The notes beneath the pieces are model-generated. The model made no database searches and was not told the DNA's origin. It saw nothing but the letters and a program-made list of their open reading frames with translations. The translations under genes and the position numbers were made by a program. Shown here piece by piece: positions 7,692 to 17,188 of a DNA stretch of 64,000 nt. Positions within the stretch are counted from its first letter, which is position 1; every line of letters starts with the position of its first letter. Origin of the DNA: JAFLCM01 sp046154665 (lineage in GTDB: Bacteria; Planctomycetota; Phycisphaerae; Phycisphaerales; UBA1924); the NCBI GenBank assembly GCA_046154665.1, contig JBJXFG010000042.1, positions 1-64,000 on the forward strand, given 5' to 3'.

Positions 7692-9437
7692 ATGACCACC
7701 AACCGATTTGCCGACAAAGTCAAGATGCAGCACCGGCTGTTTTCCGAGCTTTCCGCGATGTTCGGGATAGAGGTTCCGCTGTACGACAAGTCGCTGCTGG
7801 TGAACAAGGAGTGCAACAAGGCGGTGTGCGCGCTGATCGCGCGGCTGCACCCGGGGTTCAGCGTCACGGAGGAGCAGATCGACCGCACCAGCGGCGAGCG
7901 GCACGGGGCCATCCGCATCGGGCGGCCCGATGAGTACCGGTGGGTCGGGCGGTTCTTCGCGCAGTTCGCGATGGAGCCGCACAACTTCTATGACATGACC
8001 AACGTCGGGAGCAAGAGCCAGCCGATCATCGCCACGGCGTTCCGGTCGGTGGTGAACCCCGAGCACCGGGTGTTCACGTCGCTGCTGATGACCAACTACT
8101 TCGATCCGGCCACGCAAGAGCGGATCGAGGCGCGGCTGAAGGAGCGGACGGTTTTTTCGGATCGGGCCAAGGCGCTGATCGAGAAGGCCGAGCGTCAGGG
8201 CGGGCTGGAGTGGGAGGACGCCGAGGCGTTGATCGGGGAGGGGACGGCGCGGATCTTCAAGTGGACGGGCGCGGCACGGGACCACGGGCTGTACCAGGAC
8301 CTGAGCAAGGCGGGTTTCAAGATCGCGGCGGACATCGCGTGCTTCGAGCGGCACCACCTGAACCACCTGACGCCGAACACGTTCTGCATGGACCTGTATA
8401 CGAGCGCCATGAAGTTCTGCATGGGCGAGCTGCCCGAGAGCGAGTTCAAGGCGCGGGCGGAACGGGCCCTGGGACGGTTCACGGCGCAGTGCGATAAGGA
8501 CATGGTGCGGCTGCTGTTCAGGCACTTGAACACCGAGCAGATCGACGGCTTCGGGCGCGGGGCGGTCGGTGCGGCGGAGATTTCGTCGATGGTGGCGAGT
8601 CTGGCGGCGCGGCTGGGGCAGAGCGATCTGCAGCTTTCGAAGTTGAATCACTCGGGGTTCAAGGACTTCACGGAGGGGCCGAGCGAGGACACGCCGGTGC
8701 TGCTGAGGCAGGACGCATACAAGGCGCTGACCGAGAAGGTGGTGTTCACCGAGGCGGACGGGTCTGTCATTGAAACGGTGCACACGGCACGCTTCGGCGA
8801 GATCGAGCAGCGCTTCTACGCGACGACGCCGACGGGGCGGAAGATGTACGACGAGTGCCTCGCCGCCGCCGAGGTTGACCGCGACAAGGACCCGACGCTG
8901 TCGAAACGCGACTTCGCGGCGTATGAGCGTGCGTACGGGTCGGCGTTTACGCCGTTCCCCAAGACGCTGGCGGAGCTGCTGGACCGCGGGCTGGTGTACG
9001 GGCGCTACTTCGCGACGGCTTCGGGCAGGGCGGCACGCGGGGCTCTTTCGACCACCGACGTGCGCGAGCTGGTGAAGAAGGGGTTCGTGCGCGTCGAGGG
9101 GCTGCGGTATGAGGACTTCTTGCCGGTGAGCGCGGCGGGGATTTTCGCGTCGAACCTCAACCAGTACGGGACCAAGTCGACGGCGGCGGTGAAACCGACG
9201 TACACGCGGGCGATGCTCGAGGAGATTCTCGGCAAGCGGATCGTGGACGCCGACGCGGTGTATGCGGGGATCGAGGCGCAGTCGGTGCTGGCGACGTACG
9301 AGGCGCTGGGCGTGACGGAGCGCGTGCCGGCGCAAGAGTGGGCGGCGCTGCGCCTCGCCGCCGAAGCCGCCCAGAGCGCCGGCGTGAGCGTCGAGCGGGA
9401 TATGCCGGTGCGTGGGGCGGTGATGGCGGGGGTGTGA
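7692..9437 (+). CDS. DUF1338 family, 2-oxoadipate dioxygenase/decarboxylase type
   Basis: 581 residues. The protein matches the DUF1338 family, whose characterised member HglS converts 2-oxoadipate to D-2-hydroxyglutarate in lysine breakdown with Fe(II). Likely iron ligands are visible: His71 in RHGAIRIG, His225 in NHLTP and the Glu of FGEIEQR (about 370-372). The start MTTNRF was chosen because it puts the family fold near the N-terminus, although the frame stays open upstream. It is about 100-130 residues longer than HglS/YdcJ, with the extra length mostly in the C-terminal half, where a helical Ala-rich tail follows the barrel. No other lysine-catabolism gene lies nearby, so the substrate is uncertain. 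Confidence 0.85.
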   Translation: MTTNRFADKVKMQHRLFSELSAMFGIEVPLYDKSLLVNKECNKAVCALIARLHPGFSVTEEQIDRTSGERHGAIRIGRPDEYRWVGRFFAQFAMEPHNFYDMTNVGSKSQPIIATAFRSVVNPEHRVFTSLLMTNYFDPATQERIEARLKERTVFSDRAKALIEKAERQGGLEWEDAEALIGEGTARIFKWTGAARDHGLYQDLSKAGFKIAADIACFERHHLNHLTPNTFCMDLYTSAMKFCMGELPESEFKARAERALGRFTAQCDKDMVRLLFRHLNTEQIDGFGRGAVGAAEISSMVASLAARLGQSDLQLSKLNHSGFKDFTEGPSEDTPVLLRQDAYKALTEKVVFTEADGSVIETVHTARFGEIEQRFYATTPTGRKMYDECLAAAEVDRDKDPTLSKRDFAAYERAYGSAFTPFPKTLAELLDRGLVYGRYFATASGRAARGALSTTDVRELVKKGFVRVEGLRYEDFLPVSAAGIFASNLNQYGTKSTAAVKPTYTRAMLEEILGKRIVDADAVYAGIEAQSVLATYEALGVTERVPAQEWAALRLAAEAAQSAGVSVERDMPVRGAVMAGV

Positions 9438-9483
9438 GGGGCGGGTGTGAAAACGAGCCTCGGTTTGCAGCCGTGGCTGCGGC

Positions 9484-12069
9484 TCACTCGTTCCATTCCC
9501 GCAGTTCCCCGAGCAGCCGGATCAGGTCGCGGACGTCGACCTTGCTATTTTCGTCGAGGTCCGACAAGCGTTCGGAGTAGAGGTCGTAGCTCGGTCGGGT
9601 CGTCGACGGGAAGGACCGGCCAAAGGCCCCAATGAATAGGGTCAGGTCGATCGCGTTCAGGGAACCGTCATTGTTGAGGTCCGCGATCGATCTCACCCGA
9701 AGCGTTCCGGGCGCGGTTTCGAGGCGTTCGCCGGCCGGCCCGGTGGCGACCAGGGTGTACGACCCCGCGTCGGATCGTCGCAGGTTGGTGATGTGGATTT
9801 CGTCGGTGTCGGTGCCCGTGACGCGACCGTCGTCGGTGAGGGGCACGCCGTTCTTGTGCCAGCGCAGGTCGGCGTTTTCCATGGCGATGCGAGCCTCGAT
9901 GGCGACAGCGCGACGGGTGAGGCCGATCACCGAAGGAGGCTGAGCGATGACGACGGGGCCGGGGAGCTCGCGCAGCATCGCTGGGGCGACGGAGATTGGG
10001 CCGGAGAAGTCGCAGAGCACCAGATTCCGCCCGCCCCACAGCAAGGGCACGCCGGAGCGTGGGTCGAATGCCAGACGCCCATCGAAGGTGAAGCCAGGGG
10101 TTAGAGAGAGGCGTTGCAGGCGGTGGTTGGGGGGCTGGAAGCAACTGGGCGTGCAGGAGGCATCGATACCCACCGGTCGGACCGGCAGCACGGGTTCGCG
10201 GCGCGTCCATGTCTGACCGTCCCATTCCCAGATCGCCCCGGGGGTGGTGCTGCGGATGGTCGGTGTGGTCAACGGGAACACGTTAGCGCCGCTGTGAAGC
10301 AGGGTGCGTCGGCGCGTCGGGTCGTAGGTCATCGACATGTAGTCGATCGGGGTCCTTCCGTCCGGGTGATGGACGGGAAGGCCCGTGTGGACCTGGGTCC
10401 ACGCGGTGCCGTCGAACTCCCATGTGTCGCTCAGCGCACGGTTGTTGACGGTGTCCCAACCGCCGAAGAGGACGATGCGGGCCCGGTCCGAGTCGTACGT
10501 CATGAAGTGGCTCTCGCGGGGCGACGGGCCCGGGATGGCCAGTTCGGTCCAGGTGAGATGATCCAGGAGCCAGCTGGAGGTGGCGACGGGGCCTGCGCCG
10601 ATGGGCCGGCCGCCGAAAAGCACGAGGCGACCGATGGCGTCGTGATACGCCGCGGTACTCTCAGCTCGGCCGTTGGGTGGGTTGGTGGTCGCCGAAGCGA
10701 CAAACGCCGAGCTCGTCCAGTCCAAGCGTTGACCCTGAGCCGAGGGTGAAGCGCTGGCGTTGTAGGTGAAGACGGATTGGCGTTGCGGGTCGTAGTGGAG
10801 CGTTCCGACGAGCGTTGTCGAGTTCGCGAGCAACCACGACGTACCGTCGAACTCCCACGTCTGTCTCCGCTCGTGAACCGGGAGGGGGTTCTGCGGATTC
10901 CCAATGCCCGATCCGGCTACCACGGTGACGCCGCGGACAGGGTCGTAGGCCACGGCTGGGTTCGTTCGTGCTCCTGGCCCAACCGGCGCGACAGGCGTTC
11001 GCACGCCGTTCTTCAGGAGAAAGGTGTTGAGCGACTGCGAGGTTGACGTCGCGCCGCCCATCGTCAGCAGCGCGTCATTGAAGTGATCCCACGCGAAACG
11101 CGACGCCGTCGGGATGCTGTCGATGGCAGGAAAAGGGCCGAGGTCCGGCTGGGGCACCCAGACGCCCGCATCGCGCTTCCACAATCGCGAGGGTACAGAA
11201 GGCCAAGTCTCTGAAAAAGCGTACACGCGGCCGTTCAGAAGGTCCGCGGCGAAGGCCTGGCGCTGAAAGCCCTCGGGTTCCGCCGCGGCGACGGGGACCC
11301 AGTCGCTACCGGTCCATTGCAATGTGCGCCGTCCGGCGTCGGATATCTGGCGGGCGATCAGCGTGCCCGTCTGGGAGTCGAAGCAGGGGAAGGCGATCTG
11401 TCGTTCAGCGTGATGCTTGCGAACCCAGGCCGACCCGGACCACTCCCAGGTGGAAACGGTCTGGGCCCCCGTTGCGGTCTGGCCGGGGATGAGCAGCACC
11501 ATGGTGCCGCGCGAGGCGTCGAAGGCCATGTCGATCCGCACATGGGAACCGAATGAGAAAGCCGGCGATGGGCCTTCTGACTGGAGCTGTCGCCAAACGA
11601 CGCCGTCCCACTCCCAGGTGTCCGATCGGTTTTCAGTGTGAGGGGTGTGAGCCACCGATCGTGCTTCGGGGACTCGTCCGTACCCCCCGAAGAGCATCAC
11701 GCGCCCTGAGACGGGGTTGAGGGCCATGGCGGCACCGGCGCGCGGCCCGGGTCCGGCGGCGTCGATCCCGCGCCAGCGCGTTCCGTCCCATTCCCACAGG
11801 TCGCCGAGAGTGAAGCGATCCTCGTCTCTGCTGGAGGCCGATCTCAGGGTGCCGCCGAACATGAGCAGGCGTCCGTTTGGCCCGAGCGCGAAGGCTTGGG
11901 CCGTGCGCAGCCCCATAGGGTAGGTGTCCTGCCACATCAAGGGACGTGACGCCAACGGTGAGCCGTGGGCTGCGGGCGGCGTCGGTTGGTTCTGGGCTGA
12001 AGCGGTGTTCTGGATGGCGAGGGTGCAAGTCAGCGAGGCGAGAATCAGCCGGAAAATGGAAGATGGCAT
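9484..12069 (-). CDS. Secreted kelch-repeat protein with Ig-like domain
   Basis: 861 residues with a signal peptide ending near ASAQ and AGGAG seven bases before the ATG. At least seven kelch-like blades are visible (LLMFGG, VMLFGGYG, LVLFGGRP, IVLFGGWD), each followed by a DTWEWDG-type strand, giving one or two beta-propellers. Near residues 720-800 is an Ig-like segment (DLRWHKNG and SDAGSYTLVATG). The C-terminus has two weak dockerin-like loops (ADLNNDGSLNAIDL and SDLDENSKVDVRDL) but lacks the terminal FGRFG-Cys-Pro ending of its relatives here. It is exported, possibly surface-bound. No enzyme motif is visible. Confidence 0.88.
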   Translation of the reverse strand: MPSSIFRLILASLTCTLAIQNTASAQNQPTPPAAHGSPLASRPLMWQDTYPMGLRTAQAFALGPNGRLLMFGGTLRSASSRDEDRFTLGDLWEWDGTRWRGIDAAGPGPRAGAAMALNPVSGRVMLFGGYGRVPEARSVAHTPHTENRSDTWEWDGVVWRQLQSEGPSPAFSFGSHVRIDMAFDASRGTMVLLIPGQTATGAQTVSTWEWSGSAWVRKHHAERQIAFPCFDSQTGTLIARQISDAGRRTLQWTGSDWVPVAAAEPEGFQRQAFAADLLNGRVYAFSETWPSVPSRLWKRDAGVWVPQPDLGPFPAIDSIPTASRFAWDHFNDALLTMGGATSTSQSLNTFLLKNGVRTPVAPVGPGARTNPAVAYDPVRGVTVVAGSGIGNPQNPLPVHERRQTWEFDGTSWLLANSTTLVGTLHYDPQRQSVFTYNASASPSAQGQRLDWTSSAFVASATTNPPNGRAESTAAYHDAIGRLVLFGGRPIGAGPVATSSWLLDHLTWTELAIPGPSPRESHFMTYDSDRARIVLFGGWDTVNNRALSDTWEFDGTAWTQVHTGLPVHHPDGRTPIDYMSMTYDPTRRRTLLHSGANVFPLTTPTIRSTTPGAIWEWDGQTWTRREPVLPVRPVGIDASCTPSCFQPPNHRLQRLSLTPGFTFDGRLAFDPRSGVPLLWGGRNLVLCDFSGPISVAPAMLRELPGPVVIAQPPSVIGLTRRAVAIEARIAMENADLRWHKNGVPLTDDGRVTGTDTDEIHITNLRRSDAGSYTLVATGPAGERLETAPGTLRVRSIADLNNDGSLNAIDLTLFIGAFGRSFPSTTRPSYDLYSERLSDLDENSKVDVRDLIRLLGELREWNE

Positions 12070-12241
12070 GGCGAACTCCTGTGGGGGCTCGCGGGAACTC
12101 CGCGTGCCGACAAGGAGTTAGACGTGTGAGTGTTCCGAGTGGTTCCCAAATGGAATTTCCCAGATGCCCCAGCGGCTCAGGCGTGGTACGCCAGGTCGAA
12201 CGCGTGCGCGGGAGCACCTTCTGCGAGCTTGCTCTGCCTCC

Positions 12242-13351
12242 CTACTTCCCCGCCCCAAAGAACGTCCGCAGCGAGTCGAAGATGTCGTCCTTCCCCGCCA
12301 CGCGGCTGGTGACCACGATGCTGTCGGTGCGTTTGTTGGGGCGGGATTGGTCGCTGCCGGGGAAGGCTTCGTGGAGGACGTTGATGAAGTTGCCGCTGCC
12401 GTAGGCGCTGGCGACCTGGCAGTAACCGAACATGTTGCAGCGGTGGACGAGTTTGTCGCGGACGAGTTGGACGCAGAGGCGGTTGTCGGATTCGGAGGAG
12501 TTGTCGCCGTCGGAGAAGTGGAAGAGGTAGGTGTTCCAGGCTCCGGTTGGGTAGTGCTGGTCGAGGAGTTCGAGGGCGCACTGGTAGGCGCTGGAGATTC
12601 TGGTGCCGCCGTCTTCGCGGACGCTGAAGAAGGTTGCTTTGTCGACTTCTTTGGCGCCGACATCGTGGACGATGTATCTCGACTCGATGCCGTCGTAGTT
12701 TCGGCGGAGCCAGGTGTCGATCCAGAAGGCTTCGAGGCGGACGAGTTCTTTTTGCTGGTCGCCCATGCTGCCGCTGACGTCCATCATGTAGACGATGACG
12801 GCGTTGTTCTGCGGCTTCTTGACCTCGTTCCAGCTGCGGTAGCGCATGTCGCGCTTGATGGGGACGATGAGCGGGTCGTCGGGGTTGTACGCGCCGAGCA
12901 TGAGCTGGCGCTTGAGGGCCTCGCGGTAGGTGCGCTTGAACGAGCGCAGGGCGGCGGGTCCGATGGGGCGGATGCCGGTGTACTTGTCGCGGATCGTCGT
13001 GAGCTTGCTCGAGCCCTTGGGCTGGATGCGGGGGAGTTTGAGCTCCTCGGCGAGGATGTCGGCGAGTTCTTCAAGGCTGACGTCGACTTGGAGGATGTGC
13101 TGGCCGGGCTGGTCGCCGCCTTGGTTGCCGCCGCCGGGGGGGCCTTCGCCCTCGCCCATGCCGACGCCCGAGGAGTTATCGCCGTAGCGGAAGGTGGGGG
13201 TGTCGAGGTCGTAGACGGGGATGGAGACGACGCCCTTGCCTTCCTTGCCGATGAGTTCACGGCGCTGCAGAAAGCGGCGAAGCTCCTTGCGGATCTTGCC
13301 TTTGACGATCTGGCGGAAGCGCTGGTGGTCTTGTTCGATCTTGGAGATCAT
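12242..13351 (-). CDS. DUF444/UPF0229 protein, YeaH type
   Basis: 369 residues. The protein matches the DUF444 family (E. coli YeaH, Bacillus YhbH), found with the PrkA kinase and SpoVR in a stress-linked system of unknown mechanism. A von Willebrand-like metal site, Asp191-x-Ser193-x-Ser195 in MDVSGSMGD, is present. A Gly/Pro-rich linker lies near residues 62-85. The start MISKIEQDHQRF suits the family; the sequence upstream is repeat-derived. Neither prkA nor spoVR is in the window, which is unusual for this family. Confidence 0.9.
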   Translation of the reverse strand: MISKIEQDHQRFRQIVKGKIRKELRRFLQRRELIGKEGKGVVSIPVYDLDTPTFRYGDNSSGVGMGEGEGPPGGGNQGGDQPGQHILQVDVSLEELADILAEELKLPRIQPKGSSKLTTIRDKYTGIRPIGPAALRSFKRTYREALKRQLMLGAYNPDDPLIVPIKRDMRYRSWNEVKKPQNNAVIVYMMDVSGSMGDQQKELVRLEAFWIDTWLRRNYDGIESRYIVHDVGAKEVDKATFFSVREDGGTRISSAYQCALELLDQHYPTGAWNTYLFHFSDGDNSSESDNRLCVQLVRDKLVHRCNMFGYCQVASAYGSGNFINVLHEAFPGSDQSRPNKRTDSIVVTSRVAGKDDIFDSLRTFFGAGK

Positions 13352-13362
13352 GGGGGGGACCG

Positions 13363-13409
13363 GAAGGCACTGGGCACTGGGCACTCGGCACTGGGCACTG
13401 GGCACTCGG
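13363..13409. repeat. GCACTGGGCACT tandem repeat
   Basis: About six units of GGCACTG or GGCACTC occur in a row upstream of the DUF444 gene. The same word recurs at 29700-29740 after motA. It is low complexity and non-coding. Confidence 0.8.
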
Positions 13410-13705
13410 GTAAGGCCGCCGGGGTGACATGGGGTCAGCCGACGGCATTCCGAGCTATCAGACTGTTCGTTGGCGGAGAGCTGGCGGACGAAGCGATGCT
13501 CCTGAATGCGGATATCGGTCAGGAGATGGCACCGGCTGGGCGAATGCGGTGATGCGAACAGCATGCAAACGGGGCGGTTTGGCTCGATGTCGCAGGCCGC
13601 TGATGGTGGGCGTTCATGAAAGAGCGGACGAGAATGCGAGTCCGAAGTCTGTGCCGCCAGGCGGTACGATGCGGTCCGCGGCGTTGCAGCGGCGCGGCCC
13701 CTCAG

Positions 13706-14182
13706 ATGAACGACTCACCGCCAAAGCCCGAAGTTTCGCCGGTTTCGCGGCCGTCAGAACGCCGCGGGTCGGCGGGGGATCGGGCCGCCTCGTCGAGGGG
13801 GCGGGCCTACGGGGTGGCGATGGAGTTGGCTGGATCGATCATCGGGATGGCCCTGATCGGGTGGTTCATTGACCGTTGGCAGGGGACTTCTCCCTTGTGG
13901 ACGCTGATTTTGACGGGGGTCGGCGGTGTCGGGGGGTTCTACAACTTCTTGAGGAAAGCGCTGGCGCTGAATCGAGAGGAGGCGGCGGCGTACAAGGCGG
14001 CTCATCCGCATCGCGCGAAAACCACCAAAACAGGGGATAAGCCGGAGTTGTTTGCAAGGCGGGACGCGGCGGGGGAAGATGGGGAGGTTCCGGGGTTTGA
14101 TTTGCCGCCGGAGCTGGAGGACAAGCTGGAGCGTCGAGTGGAGGCGTGGAAAAAAAGAGATCGCGGCGACATAAATGACTGA
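13706..14182 (+). CDS. atpZ: ATP synthase assembly-type protein AtpZ
   Basis: 158 residues. After a charged 45-residue N-terminus come two membrane helices around residues 55-95, with the family pattern GWFIDRWQGTSP between them and GGFYNFLRKAL after them. This matches the AtpZ (ATPase gene 1) family at the head of many ATP synthase operons, proposed to help assembly or cation transport with AtpI. The Asp-Arg and Thr-Ser-Pro residues are the conserved ones. Its stop overlaps the next start by eight bases, showing tight coupling. The ATG was chosen over GTG or TTG codons upstream because it gives the usual length. Confidence 0.8.
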   Translation: MNDSPPKPEVSPVSRPSERRGSAGDRAASSRGRAYGVAMELAGSIIGMALIGWFIDRWQGTSPLWTLILTGVGGVGGFYNFLRKALALNREEAAAYKAAHPHRAKTTKTGDKPELFARRDAAGEDGEVPGFDLPPELEDKLERRVEAWKKRDRGDIND

Positions 14183-14696
14183 TACACAAGGATTTCCATC
14201 TTCCGGCGAAGGATCGGGCTCGGCTGGGGCGGGGCGTCCCCCGGTTCGGTCTGTGGCGCTTCCCACGGCTCGGCTGGTGACGATGTCGTTTGTGGTTGGA
14301 GCGTTCGCCGGGTTGTTTCTGTGGGGAGTTTCGCAGGCGTTTCGGCCTCAGGCTTGGGACGGGATCGCGGTTGGGACGGTGGCCGGGGTGTTGGGGACGG
14401 TGGTGGGGGTGCTGGTGATCAAGCCGTGGGTGGTTCGGCCCCTGAATGTGTGGCCCATGCTGATGCTGGCGAGCCAGGGAATCGGGTTCTTTGGCACCTT
14501 GCTGGTTGGAGGTTTGCTATACTCGACGCCCCGCCCCCCACCGGACCCGTACGGCTTGGCGGCGGGCTGCGTTGTTAGCTTTGTCGGAGCGGTGATTGGT
14601 CACGCCCGGGTGTTTGACTCGTGCGTGCGGAGGGTCGGACCTTCGACCTCGTCGGCTGCCCAAGTACCCCCCGCCGCTCCGGGGTCACCGTCCTGA
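14175..14696 (+). CDS. ATP synthase subunit I-like membrane protein
   Basis: 173 residues with four hydrophobic helices, around residues 36-55, 63-84, 92-117 and 124-142. Position (between atpZ and atpB), length and helix count fit AtpI, which varies strongly in sequence, so the call rests mainly on context. It overlaps the preceding gene by eight bases. The C-terminal 25 residues are Ser/Pro/Ala-rich. About 140 bases of spacer follow before atpB. Confidence 0.7.
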   Translation: MTDTQGFPSSGEGSGSAGAGRPPVRSVALPTARLVTMSFVVGAFAGLFLWGVSQAFRPQAWDGIAVGTVAGVLGTVVGVLVIKPWVVRPLNVWPMLMLASQGIGFFGTLLVGGLLYSTPRPPPDPYGLAAGCVVSFVGAVIGHARVFDSCVRRVGPSTSSAAQVPPAAPGSPS

Positions 14697-14837
14697 CTCT
14701 CCTTTCTCTCTGGGCGTCCTTCCGGACCTGTCCGAGCGGAAAACGGGAGTTCCCGGCGAGTCTTCGGCGTTGGTGCCGGGGCTCGAAGGTCCGCCTCTCA
14801 CCCTTCAGTCGCTCGCGGCTGTCAGGAAACCTGCGTG

Positions 14838-15827
14838 ATGCTCGGCTCTGTCACTGTCGCCTCAACTCCCTTGAACGTGTTTGCCCCGGTGCTGGGGGCG
14901 GGCGATAACCCACTGGGGCATGTGCTGGACAAGCCGTTGCTGGCGCCGCTGCCTGGGCTGGAGTGGGCGGGGCCCCTGCTGACGATGCACACCCTGACGA
15001 TGCTGATCGCGGCGCTCCTGACGGTGGTGGTGCTGCTGCGTGCGGCGAAGGCAATCCAGACAGGGCCCGAGAGCATCGGGAACGAGCGCTTCGTGACCAA
15101 GGGCAAGCTGAACCAGATGCTCGAGGTGATCGTGCTGTATCTGCGCGACAACGTGATCTACGCGCAGCTGGGGGCCGGGGCGGGGCGGGCGTTTGCTCCG
15201 CTGCTGCTGTCGATCTTCTTTTTCATCCTGTTCAATAACCTGCTGGGGCTGGTGCCGTTGCTGGACCTTCAGCACTTCTTCGGCGGGCTGATTGCGGGCG
15301 ACCCGCACTTCGCGGTGATCGGCGGGACGGCGACGGGTCGTCTGGCGGTGACGGCGGCGCTCGCCACGGTGGTGTTCATCATCTGGCAGGTCAACGGCAT
15401 CCGTTCGTCGGGCGTGGGCGGGTGGCTGAAGCACTTCTTGGGCGGCGGGCCGGTGTTCCTGGCACCGATCATGATCCCGGTCGAGATCATCGGGATGATC
15501 GTTAAGCCGGTGGCGCTGGCGCTGCGTTTGTTCGCCAACATGACGGCGGGGCACGTGCTGCTGGCGGTGCTGCTGGGTTTCACGGCGGCGGCGCCGAAGG
15601 CGCTGGGGTGGCTGCTGGGCACGCCGGTGACGGTGGTCAGCGTGTTCGCGTCGGTGGCGATCATGTTCCTCGAGTTGTTTGTCGCCTTCCTGCAGGCGTT
15701 CATCTTCATGTTCCTCACGACGCTGTTCATTGGCCAGTTGATGCACCATCACCATGATGAGCATGGGCACGAGGAGGGTCATGGGCACGCGGATGAGCAC
15801 GGGCATGGCAAGGCCGCTCACGCGTGA
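14838..15827 (+). CDS. atpB: ATP synthase F0 subunit a
   Basis: 329 residues with about six hydrophobic helices. The essential arginine is Arg230 in ALRLFANMTAGH, which faces the c-ring and drives proton transfer; LFNNLLGLVP is a second conserved segment. The last 27 residues form a His-rich tail (about 12 His from residue 303), unusual for this subunit; the tail should be cytoplasmic if topology follows E. coli. The ATG was preferred to the GTG directly before it. It is the second core element of the operon, followed by atpE. Confidence 0.95.
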   Translation: MLGSVTVASTPLNVFAPVLGAGDNPLGHVLDKPLLAPLPGLEWAGPLLTMHTLTMLIAALLTVVVLLRAAKAIQTGPESIGNERFVTKGKLNQMLEVIVLYLRDNVIYAQLGAGAGRAFAPLLLSIFFFILFNNLLGLVPLLDLQHFFGGLIAGDPHFAVIGGTATGRLAVTAALATVVFIIWQVNGIRSSGVGGWLKHFLGGGPVFLAPIMIPVEIIGMIVKPVALALRLFANMTAGHVLLAVLLGFTAAAPKALGWLLGTPVTVVSVFASVAIMFLELFVAFLQAFIFMFLTTLFIGQLMHHHHDEHGHEEGHGHADEHGHGKAAHA

Positions 15828-15830
15828 AGA

Positions 15831-15857
15831 AGGCACGGAGGCACGGAGGCACGGAGT
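15831..15857. repeat. GGCACGGA tandem repeat
   Basis: Three to four units of AGGCACGG stand directly after atpB, followed by low-complexity TTTGAGATTTGA words. The reverse-complement words GCCTCCGTGCCTCC recur near 47640-47665 and 48250-48300. Confidence 0.8.
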
Positions 15858-16005
15858 GGGGACTGGATCGGATTTGAGGTTTGAGCGATTGAGATTTGAG
15901 ATTTGACATCCCTCCCGTCGGCGTGTCGCCCTCGGGATTCACGAACGAGTGTTTCACAGCATCCCCCGGCGCCGCGCGGCGCCCCAGCAAGTTGGAGTGA
16001 TGGAA

Positions 16006-16344
16006 ATGAAGATGACCAAGAAGTTGATGATCGTGACCGGTGCCGCGGCGGTGGCCTGCCTGTGCAGCTCCGCGATGGCCGCCGAGATGTCCGTGGCCGA
16101 CATGGTCACGACCGCGAAGGCCGGCAACTGGGGCCGTTACGTCGGCGCCGGTCTGGCCGCGGGTCTCGCCGTGATCGGCGGCGGCCTGGGCATCGGGCGC
16201 ATCGGCGGCTCTGCCGTCGAGGCCATGGCCCGTCAGCCCGAGGCTTCGGGCACGATCGGCACGAACATGCTGATCGCGGCGGCGCTGGTCGAAGGCGCCA
16301 CGCTGTTCGCCGTTCTGGGCGGCTTCTTGGCCCTCATCGGCTAA
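16006..16344 (+). CDS. atpE: ATP synthase F0 subunit c
   Basis: 112 residues, about 30 longer than usual because of an N-terminal signal-peptide-like segment with a probable cleavage after AMA. The mature part has two helices joined by the ARQPEA loop and the ion-binding Glu96 in ALVEGATLF. Arg stands where sodium-type rings have Gln, and Gly follows the Glu, so protons are the more likely ion. The ATG at the second Met was chosen because GGAG is then eight bases upstream. The protein forms the rotating ring. Confidence 0.93.
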   Translation: MKMTKKLMIVTGAAAVACLCSSAMAAEMSVADMVTTAKAGNWGRYVGAGLAAGLAVIGGGLGIGRIGGSAVEAMARQPEASGTIGTNMLIAAALVEGATLFAVLGGFLALIG

Positions 16345-16474
16345 TCGAACGATTTCCCCACGTCATCCGGCGTGGGGACCCCGGCAGCGTGCGTGAGCGG
16401 CGCTGCGTGGGTCCTCGCGCCGGAGCGTTTCGAGCACCCCGCGCGTCCCTCCGTTTTCTCAAGGATTTTTCTCG

Positions 16475-17080
16475 ATGAACCGCCGACTCACGAACTCCAC
16501 GCTGGCCCTGGCCGCGACGCTGCTGACCCCTGCTCTGGCGCTCGGTGCCGCGGCGGCGGGCGAAACGCACGGGACCGAGAGCCCGATGTTCTTCTCGCTG
16601 TTCCAGTACGGGTCGGCGATCGTGGTGTTCCTGATCGTCTTTGCGGTGCTGGCCAAGGTGGCTTGGCCCAAGATTCTGGGCGGGCTCGAGGAGCGTGAGA
16701 AGAAGATCCGCGAAGAGATCTTCGCTGCGGAGGAAAGCCGCAAGCGGGCGAGCGAGATGCAGGCCAGCCACGCCAAGGAACTGTCCGCGGCGAAGACCGA
16801 GGCCGCTCGGCTGATCGAGCAGACGCGTGCCGAGGCGACGCGCGCGGTGGCGGACCTCCGGGTGAAGGCCGAGGCTGAGATCGCGCAGATGCGCGAGCAG
16901 GCGCTGGCGAGCATCGAGGCGGCGAAGAAGGCCGCGGTGCAGGACATCTACAACGAGGCCGCCGGGATGGCGACGGCGGGGGCGAGCAAGATCCTCGAGC
17001 GCGAGCTGAACCCGGCCGACCAGGCCCGGCTGATCGAGAACACGCTGACCGAGTTCCGCGAGGCTTACGCGGGCCGCTGA
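16475..17080 (+). CDS. atpF: ATP synthase F0 subunit b
   Basis: 201 residues. An N-terminal signal-like segment (residues 1-28) precedes the membrane helix at about 45-64, followed by a long charged coiled coil (WPKILGGLEEREKKI onward) that forms the peripheral stalk. The extra N-terminal segment parallels that in subunit c. AAGGA lies about ten bases before the ATG. It follows atpE and precedes atpH as in standard operons. Confidence 0.93.
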   Translation: MNRRLTNSTLALAATLLTPALALGAAAAGETHGTESPMFFSLFQYGSAIVVFLIVFAVLAKVAWPKILGGLEEREKKIREEIFAAEESRKRASEMQASHAKELSAAKTEAARLIEQTRAEATRAVADLRVKAEAEIAQMREQALASIEAAKKAAVQDIYNEAAGMATAGASKILERELNPADQARLIENTLTEFREAYAGR

Positions 17081-17188
17081 TGCCGAAGGCACCTAGGCAA
17101 GAGGCATCAAGGCATCAAGTTCAATACCACTTCCGATTTCTGTTTCTCTATTCCCGACTGCCGACTCCCCACTCCCGACTGCCCTCCC

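Noticed and set aside
7509..9335. 608-residue open frame opposite the DUF1338 gene
   Set aside because: Arg/His/Pro-rich antisense shadow of a well-supported gene.
12784..13260. Ser/Ala-rich 158-residue frame inside the DUF444 gene
   Set aside because: Alternate-frame shadow made of Ser, Ala, Pro and Thr.
13363..13409. CRISPR-like array or origin repeats
   Set aside because: Units are 7-10 bp without spacers; no DnaA-box pattern is present.
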